In this document: positions 37,706-45,446 of the stretch, one piece after another
Position numbering within the stretch: position 1 is the first letter of the stretch
How the letters are laid out: each line of letters starts with the position of its first letter
Assembly (NCBI GenBank): GCA_021772015.1
Contig: JAETNS010000001.1
Coordinates: 186,001-250,000 of the forward strand
Direction: 5' to 3'
From: Prevotellaceae bacterium
GTDB taxonomy: Bacteria > Bacteroidota > Bacteroidia > Bacteroidales > Muribaculaceae
DNA length: 64,000 bases
Translations under genes and position numbers: made by a program
The notes under the pieces: generated by a model
What the model saw: only the letters and a program-made list of their open reading frames with translations
What the model was told of the DNA's origin: nothing
Databases searched by the model: none

Positions 37706-39877
37706 ATGTTTGCAAGGAAACGGTTCCATTACTATCATCAGGTCGAGCAGTCTGACTGCGGCATAACATGCCTGCGGATGGTCGCCCGGCATTTCGGGAA
37801 GAGGATTCCGGCAAAGACGCTGCGCGGCAGGGCTGACCTGTCGCGTGGCGGCATATCGCTGCGCGGGCTGAAAGATTGCGCCGAGGCGTTCGGCATGAGA
37901 GGTTACGGGGTGAAGCTGACCCTCGACAATCTGAATGCCGCGCCGTTGCCTGTGATCATGCATTGGAACCAGAATCACTTCGCGGTGTTGTGGAGGATAG
38001 AAAAGGAGACATACCATGTCGCCGATCCGGCCGGAGGTATGTTGAGATATTCCGAGGATGAGTTCTCCCGCCATTTCTGCGGCGACGGGGAGAGGGGTAT
38101 TGCCCTGCTCCTTGCTCCCACCGATAGTTTCTACACCGCGACATATCCCCGCGAGTCGCGTATGCGGAAAATCGCGGAGACACTGCGGGATAACATCAGC
38201 CGTCACCGCCGTGCCTACGGGGTGATAGCCGCGTTGGCGGTAGTCACGCTTGTGGCGGATCTCTTAGTCCCTTTGCTGATGCGGAGATCGATCGACGAGG
38301 GGATCGCGGGAAAGGATATATCGTTGGTGTGGCTGCTTGTGTTGGCGCAGATCGCGATTTTCATCGGTAGTCAGATGACAACCTCTACTTCGGGGTTCAT
38401 AGTCAACCGTCTCGGCCTGCGCCTGTCGTTGGGAGCGGTCGACCGTTATCTCACAAAGCTTGTAAGTCTGCCGATGAGGTTTTTCGACTCGCGGGTGAGT
38501 GCCGACCTGATCCAGAAATCCTACGATCAGGAGACCATGCAACAGCAGTTGCTCGACACCCCGGTATCGCTGGTGCTGACAATGGTCAACATACTCCTTT
38601 TCGCGGGGATGTTGCTGTGGTTCAATCCGGTGGTGTTTGCCGGATTTCTCCTGCTGACCTGCGGAGGGCTGCTGTGGGAGGGATGGATGTTGCGCCGGCG
38701 CAAAGGTGTCGACTATGACATACGTGTCGCCCAGGCCCGCAACAACAATAATGTCTATGAGATAGTAAACGGTATCGCAGACCTTAAGATCCACAATGCC
38801 CATCACCGGCGGGTGAATTTGTGGCGGTCTATGCAGCAGAAGCTCAACCGTCTGCGTCAGCGGTCTGATTCGATGCGGCTCATGCAATCGGGAGGAAGCA
38901 CTCTGCTCTATCAGACGCGTGATCTGGCGGTAAATGGCCTTTGCGCCACACTTGTCATTGAGGATGCGATGACGTTCGGCACAATGATAACAGTGGCGTT
39001 TGTCGCGGGGCGATTGTCATCAGGATTCAGCACGGTCTCTTCCTATCTTTCGGCATTCCAGCAGACTTCGATATCTCTTGACCGCAGCAATGACGTGATG
39101 GATGAGCCGGCAGGGGAGAGGGATGCGGATGCTGAAAGTTTCGACGGGGACATCTCTCTGACAGGCTTGTCATACTCATACCCCGGCAGCGATGGCCGCA
39201 AAGTGATCGACAACCTTTCAGTCACGATCCCGAGGGGAAAGACAACGGCCATCGTCGGACCGAGCGGCTGCGGGAAATCGACGCTGATGAAGCTTCTGCA
39301 AGGGCTTTACATCCCGACAGACGGACGGATTCTCGCAGGCGACACCGATATTGCTTCTCTTTCGGAAGAAAGCTGGGGGAAATTTTGCACAAGTGTTTCA
39401 CAGTCAGGCTATATCTTCTCCGACACTATAGCCCGGAACATCGCTCTTGGAGATGAAAATCCCGACATGGATAGGGTGGAGGATGCTGTAAGGATGGCCT
39501 GCCTTGATCCCTTGACAAGAAAGCTCCCCTTGGGAGCGGCGACATTGATAGGCCCTTCCGGCATGGAGCTGAGCGGAGGCGAACGCCAACGCCTGATGAT
39601 CGCCCGCGCCGTCTACCGCGATACTCCCGTAATACTCCTTGACGAGGCGACATCATCGCTCGACGCGGAGACCGAACGCCGCATTGTCGAGAATCTCACC
39701 GGCTTCGGGAAAGGGCGCATGATGGTCATCGCCGCCCACCGCCTGTCGACAGTGAGCCGTGCCGACCGGATCCTCTTCATGGATTCCGGCCGCATCATCG
39801 AGCAAGGTACCCACTCCTCCCTTCTCTCCCTCAACGGCCGCTATGCCTCCTTCGTCTCCGGCCAGCTCACCATGTAA
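37706..39877 (+). CDS. C39 peptidase-containing ABC exporter (PCAT)
   Basis: A bifunctional transporter that cuts off leader peptides and exports the core. The 723-residue product has an N-terminal C39 peptidase with catalytic Cys in QSDCGITCLRMVARHFG, His in HWNQNHFAVL and Asp in VADPAGG. A six-helix ABC membrane domain follows (about 160 to 440), then the nucleotide-binding domain: Walker A GPSGCGKST, signature LSGGERQRLMIARAVYR, Walker B VILLDEATSSLD and AAHRLST. All catalytic residues are present. It closes the locus, and no HlyD-type adaptor gene accompanies it, so the path across the outer membrane would have to use the barrels or a protein encoded elsewhere. Confidence 0.95.
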   Translation: MFARKRFHYYHQVEQSDCGITCLRMVARHFGKRIPAKTLRGRADLSRGGISLRGLKDCAEAFGMRGYGVKLTLDNLNAAPLPVIMHWNQNHFAVLWRIEKETYHVADPAGGMLRYSEDEFSRHFCGDGERGIALLLAPTDSFYTATYPRESRMRKIAETLRDNISRHRRAYGVIAALAVVTLVADLLVPLLMRRSIDEGIAGKDISLVWLLVLAQIAIFIGSQMTTSTSGFIVNRLGLRLSLGAVDRYLTKLVSLPMRFFDSRVSADLIQKSYDQETMQQQLLDTPVSLVLTMVNILLFAGMLLWFNPVVFAGFLLLTCGGLLWEGWMLRRRKGVDYDIRVAQARNNNNVYEIVNGIADLKIHNAHHRRVNLWRSMQQKLNRLRQRSDSMRLMQSGGSTLLYQTRDLAVNGLCATLVIEDAMTFGTMITVAFVAGRLSSGFSTVSSYLSAFQQTSISLDRSNDVMDEPAGERDADAESFDGDISLTGLSYSYPGSDGRKVIDNLSVTIPRGKTTAIVGPSGCGKSTLMKLLQGLYIPTDGRILAGDTDIASLSEESWGKFCTSVSQSGYIFSDTIARNIALGDENPDMDRVEDAVRMACLDPLTRKLPLGAATLIGPSGMELSGGERQRLMIARAVYRDTPVILLDEATSSLDAETERRIVENLTGFGKGRMMVIAAHRLSTVSRADRILFMDSGRIIEQGTHSSLLSLNGRYASFVSGQLTM

Positions 39878-39978
39878 AAAGTTTGTTTTGCGGTGAATCT
39901 GTCAAGTTTTCGCCGCATTTTTGCGGCGAAACCCCAATATTCATATCGATTGAGCCGATTGAGGCTGAAAACGCCGAT

Positions 39979-40009
39979 TTTGGGGATTCGGGAAATTTTC
40001 GTAAATTTG
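39979..40009 (+). promoter_or_regulatory. Promoter of glyS
   Basis: TTTG at 39979 to 39982, 19 bases, TAAATTTG at 40002 to 40009. It separates glyS from the RiPP locus. Confidence 0.8.
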
Positions 40010-40085
40010 TCGCTTAAAAGCGATCCGGGGATATGCCTCGAGGCTCGTGACAGAGAAACAAAACAAACAACCTCTATAATAGACA

Positions 40086-41630
40086 ATGGCACAACAAGAA
40101 GACGTGTTCAAGAAGATCGTTTCCCATGCCAAGGAATACGGCTTTGTCTTTCAGTCAAGTGAAATTTATGATGGCCTCTCCGCCGTGTATGACTACGGAC
40201 AGAATGGCGTTGAGCTGAAGAACAATATCAAACGCTACTGGTGGGAGGCTATGACCCTTCTGCATGAGAATATTGTCGGGATCGACTCCGCTATTTTCAT
40301 GCATCCCACCATATGGAAAGCATCGGGTCATGTCGACGCTTTCAATGACCCTCTGATTGATAACCGCGACTCCAAGAAGCGCTACCGCGCGGATGTCCTG
40401 ATCGAGGAGCAGCTCGCCAAGTATGACGAGAAGATCGACAAGGAGGTGAAGAAGGCGGCCAAACGTTTCGGCGACTCGTTTGACGAGGCGATGTTCCGCC
40501 AGACCAATCCCCGTGTGGCCGAGCATGTGGCCAAGCGTGACGCGCTCCATGAGCGTTTCGCCAAGGCAATGAATGACAATGACCTCGACGGTCTGCGCCA
40601 GATCATCCTCGACGAGGAGATCGTGGATCCTGTGAGCGGAACCCGCAACTGGACCGAGGTACGCCAGTTCAATCTCATGTTCAAGACCGAGATGGGCTCT
40701 ACCGCCGACGGCGCGATGACCGTCTATCTCCGTCCCGAGACCGCACAGGGAATCTTCGTCAACTACCTGAACGTACAGAAGACCGGCCGCATGCGCATAC
40801 CTTTCGGAATCGCGCAGATCGGCAAGGCTTTCCGCAACGAGATCGTCGCCCGCCAGTTTATCTTCCGCATGCGTGAGTTCGAGCAGATGGAGATGCAGTT
40901 CTTCGTACGCCCCGGATCGGAACTTGAATGGTTCAATAAATGGAAAGAGACCCGTCTGAAATGGCACAAGGCTCTTGGCCTGGGCGATGAGAAATACCGT
41001 TATCACGACCACGACAAGCTTGCCCATTACGCCAACGCCGCCACTGACATCGAGTTCCAGATGCCGTTCGGGTTCAAGGAGGTGGAGGGTATCCATTCCC
41101 GCACCAACTTCGACCTGTCACAACATGAGAAGTTCTCCGGCAAGAAAATCCAGTATTTCGATCCGGAACTTAATGAAAGCTACACCCCCTATGTCATCGA
41201 GACCTCGATCGGAGTTGACCGTATGTTCCTGAGTGTCCTCTGTTCCAGCTACGAGGAGCAGCAGCTCGAAGGGGGAGACTCGCGCGTTGTGTTGCATCTT
41301 CCCGAAGCTCTCGCCCCGGTGAAATGCGCCGTTATGCCCCTTGTCCGCAAGGACGGCCTGCCCGAAAAGGCCCGCGAGATCGTAAACGATCTGAAATTCG
41401 ACTTCAACACCCACTACGAGGAGAAAGATTCCATCGGCAAACGTTACCGCCGTCAGGATGCCATCGGAACTCCATTCTGTATTACTGTGGACCACCAGAC
41501 ACTCGAAGATAACACCGTCACCTTGCGTGAGCGCGACTCGATGGCTCAGACACGTGTGAAAGTCGAAGATCTCCATGCGCTGATCCACGACCGCGTTTCG
41601 CTCAACTCCCTGCTGCGCAAGCTCGCCTGA
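40086..41630 (+). CDS. glyS: Glycyl-tRNA synthetase (eukaryotic/archaeal-like alpha2 type)
   Basis: Charges tRNA-Gly with glycine. The 514-residue product is the single-chain dimeric form: class II motif 2 region (RIPFGIAQIGKAFRNEIVARQFIFRMREFEQMEMQFF), motif 3 (ETSIGVDRMFLSVLCSSYEEQ) and a C-terminal anticodon-binding domain (KCAVMPLVRKDGLPEKAREIVNDL). Motif 1 lies near AVYDYGQNGVELKNNIKRYWWEAM. This type is common in Bacteroidetes, in contrast to the alpha2beta2 form of Proteobacteria. Length and motif order are complete. Confidence 0.97.
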   Translation: MAQQEDVFKKIVSHAKEYGFVFQSSEIYDGLSAVYDYGQNGVELKNNIKRYWWEAMTLLHENIVGIDSAIFMHPTIWKASGHVDAFNDPLIDNRDSKKRYRADVLIEEQLAKYDEKIDKEVKKAAKRFGDSFDEAMFRQTNPRVAEHVAKRDALHERFAKAMNDNDLDGLRQIILDEEIVDPVSGTRNWTEVRQFNLMFKTEMGSTADGAMTVYLRPETAQGIFVNYLNVQKTGRMRIPFGIAQIGKAFRNEIVARQFIFRMREFEQMEMQFFVRPGSELEWFNKWKETRLKWHKALGLGDEKYRYHDHDKLAHYANAATDIEFQMPFGFKEVEGIHSRTNFDLSQHEKFSGKKIQYFDPELNESYTPYVIETSIGVDRMFLSVLCSSYEEQQLEGGDSRVVLHLPEALAPVKCAVMPLVRKDGLPEKAREIVNDLKFDFNTHYEEKDSIGKRYRRQDAIGTPFCITVDHQTLEDNTVTLRERDSMAQTRVKVEDLHALIHDRVSLNSLLRKLA

Positions 41631-41753
41631 GATTCGGAGACGCGTACTGCGGCGCGCCAACAATAAGTGTGTCGTATCCGTTAATATTTCCGAGAGTGTC
41701 TGCCAATCCGGCAGTGTATTAGGAAATTGTCATTTTTTAACAATGTGTTTTGT

Positions 41754-42359
41754 ATGAAAAAAAGCTATATCGTCGGTATCGTCATCGTATTGCTGCTCGT
41801 CTTCCTGTTTGCAGGAGGATGCTCAAGTTACAATGGAATGGTTGACGCAGACCAGGCCGTGAAGAAACAGTGGGGCCAGGTCGAGAATCAATACCAGCGT
41901 CGTGCCGACCTGATCCCCAACCTTGTCAATACGGTCAAGGGTTATGCCGCCCATGAGTCATCCACTCTCCAGAATGTGACTGACGCGCGTGCCGGTCTCA
42001 CAAAGGCTTACAACGAGGCCAACGCGATATCGGGGGACTCCGCACAGGCCAATATCGCTGCTTACCAGCAGGCCCAGAGCAACCTGCGCGGTGCGCTCGA
42101 CATTTATGTCAACGCTGTCCGCGAGGCATATCCTGACCTTAAGGCAAACACAAACTTCCTCAACCTGCAGGAGCAGCTCGAATCGACCGAGAACCGCATA
42201 GCCACCGAGCGTCGCCGCTACAATGAAGATGTGGAGACCTACAACAAGAAGGTGTTGCGTTTCCCCGGAAGCATATGGGCTTCACTTTTCAATTTCGATC
42301 CGAAAGAGATGTTCAAGGCCGAAGAGGGTGCGCAGAAAGCCCCGACTGTTGAATTCTGA
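41754..42359 (+). CDS. lemA: LemA family protein
   Basis: I use the ATG at 41754 (MKKSYIVGIVI), giving 201 residues. The N-terminal hydrophobic stretch ends in FAGGCSS, which may be a lipobox or a membrane anchor. The rest is helical with the family motif VKKQWGQVENQYQRRADLIPNLVNTVKGYAAHE, then FLNLQEQLESTENRIATERRRYNEDVETYNK and the conserved FP near the end (RFPGSIWASLFNFDPKEMFKAEEGA). LemA proteins are widespread, have a four-helix fold and no firm function. The FKBP lipoprotein gene follows on the same strand 42 bases later. Confidence 0.93.
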   Translation: MKKSYIVGIVIVLLLVFLFAGGCSSYNGMVDADQAVKKQWGQVENQYQRRADLIPNLVNTVKGYAAHESSTLQNVTDARAGLTKAYNEANAISGDSAQANIAAYQQAQSNLRGALDIYVNAVREAYPDLKANTNFLNLQEQLESTENRIATERRRYNEDVETYNKKVLRFPGSIWASLFNFDPKEMFKAEEGAQKAPTVEF

Positions 42360-42401
42360 TGATCTCCGGCTTGATCAACTCTTGTCGGTAAAGTACTTGC
42401 A

Positions 42402-42971
42402 ATGAAGAAAATCCTTACATACATAGCCGGAGCGATGCTTCTGGTGCCCGTGGTATCATCCTGCAGTGACAGCGACGAAAATGACAATGACGCAGGAACT
42501 CTCTGGGACCGCTACGAGGAGTACCGTGAGACGAATATCTCATGGGTCGCCCAACAGGAGGCCAAGCTTAATCCTGATGGCTCGAAATATTATGAGCGGC
42601 TTCAACCTGCATGGAACGCCAACAGCTACATCCTTATCCATTGGTTCAACGACCGATCGGAAACCGCCGGCAACCTACGCCCGCTGCTGACATCATCTGT
42701 CAGGACCCGGTATGTAGGCCGCAACTATCTCGGACAGGTTTTCGATGCCGACTCGACCAGCGAGAACGGGACATTCTTCCTTGTGAAGAATGTCGTCTCC
42801 GGATGGCAGGTGGCGTTGCAGAACATGCACGTGGGTGACTCCGTGCAGATCATCCTGCCATACAATCAGGCATATGGATCCTCCAATCCAAGCGAACTGA
42901 TCCCGCCTTACTCCGCCCTGCAGTTCAACATACGTTTACACGACATACCGACATTGGAGGTACGTCCCTGA
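42402..42971 (+). CDS. FKBP-type peptidyl-prolyl isomerase lipoprotein
   Basis: An envelope prolyl isomerase or chaperone. The 189-residue product has a lipoprotein signal (VPVVSSCSD, Cys21) and an acidic linker, then an FKBP domain from about residue 85: TRYVGRNYLGQVFDADST corresponds to the VxYxGxLxDGxxFDSS motif. GWQVALQNMHVGDSVQIILPYNQAYG and IPPYSALQFNIRLHDI match the rest of the fold. Some catalytic-pocket residues differ from the consensus, so activity is uncertain. Ends 23 bases before a strong hairpin shared with crcB. Confidence 0.88.
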   Translation: MKKILTYIAGAMLLVPVVSSCSDSDENDNDAGTLWDRYEEYRETNISWVAQQEAKLNPDGSKYYERLQPAWNANSYILIHWFNDRSETAGNLRPLLTSSVRTRYVGRNYLGQVFDADSTSENGTFFLVKNVVSGWQVALQNMHVGDSVQIILPYNQAYGSSNPSELIPPYSALQFNIRLHDIPTLEVRP

Positions 42972-42993
42972 GCGTAACCTCTTTGTGAGAATA

Positions 42994-43043
42994 ACAGACC
43001 GTGGCGTTGCCAAGACTTTATGCCAGGCAACGCCACGGTCTGT
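42994..43043. terminator. Bidirectional terminator between the FKBP gene and crcB
   Basis: ACAGACCGTGGCGTTGCC and GGCAACGCCACGGTCTGT form a perfect 18-pair stem with a 14-base loop. The site lies between convergent genes. T-runs are weak on both sides. Confidence 0.75.
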
Positions 43044-43086
43044 ACAATATCAGTAAAATGTCATGGAAGAGGTCGCGGGATAACGC

Positions 43087-43458
43087 TCATCTGACGATCA
43101 AACGGCCTACCCATACCATCAATACGCCAAATATCACGCTTGCCAGCAGATACAAGACTGACATACCCCATTCCCCCTTGTTTCCCATATTCCATAGTTC
43201 GTTGGCAAAGGCGGAGAAGGTCGTGAAGCCTCCGCAGAAGCCGGCTATCAGCACCGCGCTTTCCGCAGTGGTGGTGATCCTGGATTTCTCCAGAATGCCA
43301 AGTATCAATCCTATGAGTAAACAACCGACGATATTGACGATGAAAGTCCCCAGCGGGAAATCCCCGTGAAACAATCTGCGGCTCCAGTGACATACAAGAT
43401 AGCGTCCACATGTCCCTACAAATCCGCCACATCCGGCAAGAAGCATTGTCTTTATCAT
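43087..43458 (-). CDS. crcB: Fluoride channel protein CrcB/Fluc
   Basis: A small dual-topology channel that expels fluoride. From the ATG at 43458 the product is 123 residues with four hydrophobic segments. Family marks are GGFVGTCGRYLVCHW, the pore motif GTFIVNIVGCLLIG (the conserved Asn), and GFCGGFTTFSAFANE (the Phe and Thr of the fluoride path). The upstream 340 bases have no convincing fluoride riboswitch. Confidence 0.95.
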   Translation of the reverse strand: MIKTMLLAGCGGFVGTCGRYLVCHWSRRLFHGDFPLGTFIVNIVGCLLIGLILGILEKSRITTTAESAVLIAGFCGGFTTFSAFANELWNMGNKGEWGMSVLYLLASVIFGVLMVWVGRLIVR

Positions 43459-43798
43459 TTTTCCTCGATTGAAACATTTCATTAACGAAAGACCATTACG
43501 AATTAGTCTGTGATCACAGGTTTATTTGGGATTTTGACCGGCAGATGTGAACTAATCCCGGAGGATGGCGTTATTAATGACAAGAGAAGGCATTTTACTG
43601 ACGTTATTAAAAAGTCTACCACTCAAAAATGATTATCCTTCTCGGCCCGCCCTCCCCGCCGGAGGTGTCGGGCTCTTTTGTGTGTTTTTTCATATAAGAT
43701 AATCCAGCCGTTTATGAATATGAAAACTGCCCGTGGTTTCCATTACTGAAACCCACAGGCAGTTTTCATATTACAAGTATCGTATGTCTCTTAAGATC
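43459..43798. other. Non-coding stretch with hairpins, crcB to amylase
   Basis: About 340 bases without a gene. A 15-pair stem at 43717 to 43772 (AATATGAAAACTGCC/GGCAGTTTTCATATT, with extra pairing GTGG/CCAC inside) lies 27 bases past the amylase stop and is its likely terminator. Near 43645 is a second, GC-rich imperfect hairpin. I see no coding potential. Confidence 0.6.
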
Positions 43799-45268
43799 TC
43801 ATTTCACACGGCAGCATGGATATTTAGCCGCAGGAGTGGACAATACCACATAAGCTCCGGGGAGTAGTGTCGCGGGAATATCAGCTGTGGCGGCGGGTGC
43901 GAAAACGTTTGTCATTCCGGTTGTCGAGGGGGCAGCTCCTGTGAATTTCACGGCTTCCTCTTTCGATCCCAGGTTGACGGCTACAAGGACGCGTGAGTCA
44001 CCCAACGAGCGTTCAAACACATACAGGTCGGGGGAGACGGTCGGGAAGCGCGTCATCTTCGCTCCTTCCGGATTGCCTGCCGCCAGCGCGGGATTGGCGT
44101 GTTTCAGGGCAGCCAGAGTCTGGTAGAAGGTGAAATATTCATTGCGTGGTTCCCATTGCGGAGCTTTGTCTTTCTCGAAGAACTCCAATGCCCGGTTCAT
44201 GCCGGTCTCCTGGCCGGTGTAGATCAGTGGCATTCCAGGGAGGGTGAAACTCAACACTCCGAAGGCCTTTGTCAGGTTGCCGAGACGTTCGAACTCGGTG
44301 CCTTCCCATGAATTGAGGTCATGGTTGGTGATCATCTCCATCAGGTATGTGTCGGCGGGGAATTCCTTAGCCTGCTGGTTGAGCAGCGAATCAATGGCCA
44401 CGGCGTGTTTAACCGGAAACTTGCGGGGCTCGGTCTGTCCGTTGCGGGAGTCGACAAATGTATATTGTCCCTGTGTGGCGGCAATCTCCGAGAAAAGATC
44501 TTTCATCGGCCAGTTGTAGCCCATATCGAAACCTTCCACCTGAAGTTCGGGTTTGGTGGCCTCGGCGAGCATGAAAAGTCCGGGTTGCGCCGCCATCAGT
44601 TGTGGACGGGCCTCATCCCAGAAATCTGTCGGGACCTCTCCGGCCACATCGCAACGGAACCCGTCTATTCCGGCCTCGGTGAGCCAGAACTTGAGCGCAT
44701 CGATCATGCCGGCCCTCATCGCCGGGTTGGAATAATCGAACTTGTAAACGTCGGTCCAGTCATACGGGCCGTACATCTCACCTTTGTCGTTGCGGACATA
44801 CCAGTCGGGATGCTCCACGACCCAGGCATTGTCACATCCAGAATGGTTCGGCACCCAGTCGATGATCACTTTCATTCCAAGGTCGTGGGCTTTCCTGACC
44901 GTGGTCTTGAAGTCTTCGAGATTTCCGAATTCAGGATTGACAGCCTTGTAGTCACGGACAGCGTAGTAGCTGCCGAGAGTCCCTTTGCGGTTCTTTTCCG
45001 AGATGGGATGGATCGGCATGAACCATAAAATATCCACCCCCAATTCTTTCAGACGCGGCAATTCCTTGTCGAACGCCTGAAGTGTGCCCTCATCGGTAAA
45101 CTGCCGTAAGTTCACCTCATAGATTACCGCGCTGCGGCTCCAACAGGGGTGTTTTACTTTTGTGGGTGCGGCCACAGGCACATTTACCTGCATTGTCTCC
45201 TGGGCTACTGCGTTAAGCCCCAGTATGGCGCATAGACCGCAGGCAACTCTTCTTAGAATCTTTTTCAT
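43799..45268 (-). CDS. Secreted GH13 alpha-amylase family enzyme
   Basis: A glycoside hydrolase acting on alpha-1,4-glucans or malto-oligosaccharides. I use the ATG at 45268, where a signal peptide starts (RRVACGLCAILGLNAVAQ); residues before it in the track are not protein-like. The 489-residue product has the four GH13 regions: VIIDWVPNHSG, GFRCDVAGEV (nucleophile Asp), MLAEATKPE (acid/base Glu) and MITNHDLNSW (third Asp). No starch-binding module is attached. A promoter is seen just upstream. A larger amylase is coded at 55024; neither has susCD neighbours. Confidence 0.93.
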   Translation of the reverse strand: MKKILRRVACGLCAILGLNAVAQETMQVNVPVAAPTKVKHPCWSRSAVIYEVNLRQFTDEGTLQAFDKELPRLKELGVDILWFMPIHPISEKNRKGTLGSYYAVRDYKAVNPEFGNLEDFKTTVRKAHDLGMKVIIDWVPNHSGCDNAWVVEHPDWYVRNDKGEMYGPYDWTDVYKFDYSNPAMRAGMIDALKFWLTEAGIDGFRCDVAGEVPTDFWDEARPQLMAAQPGLFMLAEATKPELQVEGFDMGYNWPMKDLFSEIAATQGQYTFVDSRNGQTEPRKFPVKHAVAIDSLLNQQAKEFPADTYLMEMITNHDLNSWEGTEFERLGNLTKAFGVLSFTLPGMPLIYTGQETGMNRALEFFEKDKAPQWEPRNEYFTFYQTLAALKHANPALAAGNPEGAKMTRFPTVSPDLYVFERSLGDSRVLVAVNLGSKEEAVKFTGAAPSTTGMTNVFAPAATADIPATLLPGAYVVLSTPAAKYPCCRVK

Positions 45269-45303
45269 GGTCGTAATATTGCAAATGGTTGGTTTTCCAT
45301 TCA

Positions 45304-45335
45304 CAAATTTACAACCAATATTTAAATCTCCCAAA
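45304..45335 (-). promoter_or_regulatory. Promoter of the 43.8 kb amylase gene
   Basis: On the minus strand: TTTG (45335 to 45332), 20 bases, TAAATTTG (45311 to 45304). The start site would be near 45297, about 30 bases before the ATG. Confidence 0.75.
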
Positions 45336-45359
45336 TGCTTACGGCATATTAGAGCCAAG

Positions 45360-45435
45360 GCTCTCACAGATTACACGGATTACACAGGTTAACCATCCGT
45401 ATGGCATCTGTGTAATCCGTGTAATCTGTGAGAGC
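45360..45435. repeat. 28-bp perfect inverted repeat
   Basis: GCTCTCACAGATTACACGGATTACACAG and its exact complement flank a 20-base centre that holds a smaller CCAT-CCGT-ATGG hairpin. Each arm contains GATTACAC twice. It lies between the PIF1 stop and the amylase promoter, so it could terminate the PIF1 message. The sequence has the look of a dispersed repeat. Confidence 0.9.
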
Positions 45436-45446
45436 TTGAAAAACAG

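Noticed and set aside
43459-43620. Possible fluoride riboswitch ahead of crcB (GGAGGATGGCGTT)
   Set aside because: The GATGG string is on the plus strand, opposite to crcB, and the rest of the fluoride aptamer pattern is absent.
43640-43680. G-quadruplex on the minus strand (GGCGGGGAGGGCGGG)
   Set aside because: Only three runs of three or more G are present, and the same bases form an imperfect hairpin; too weak to report.
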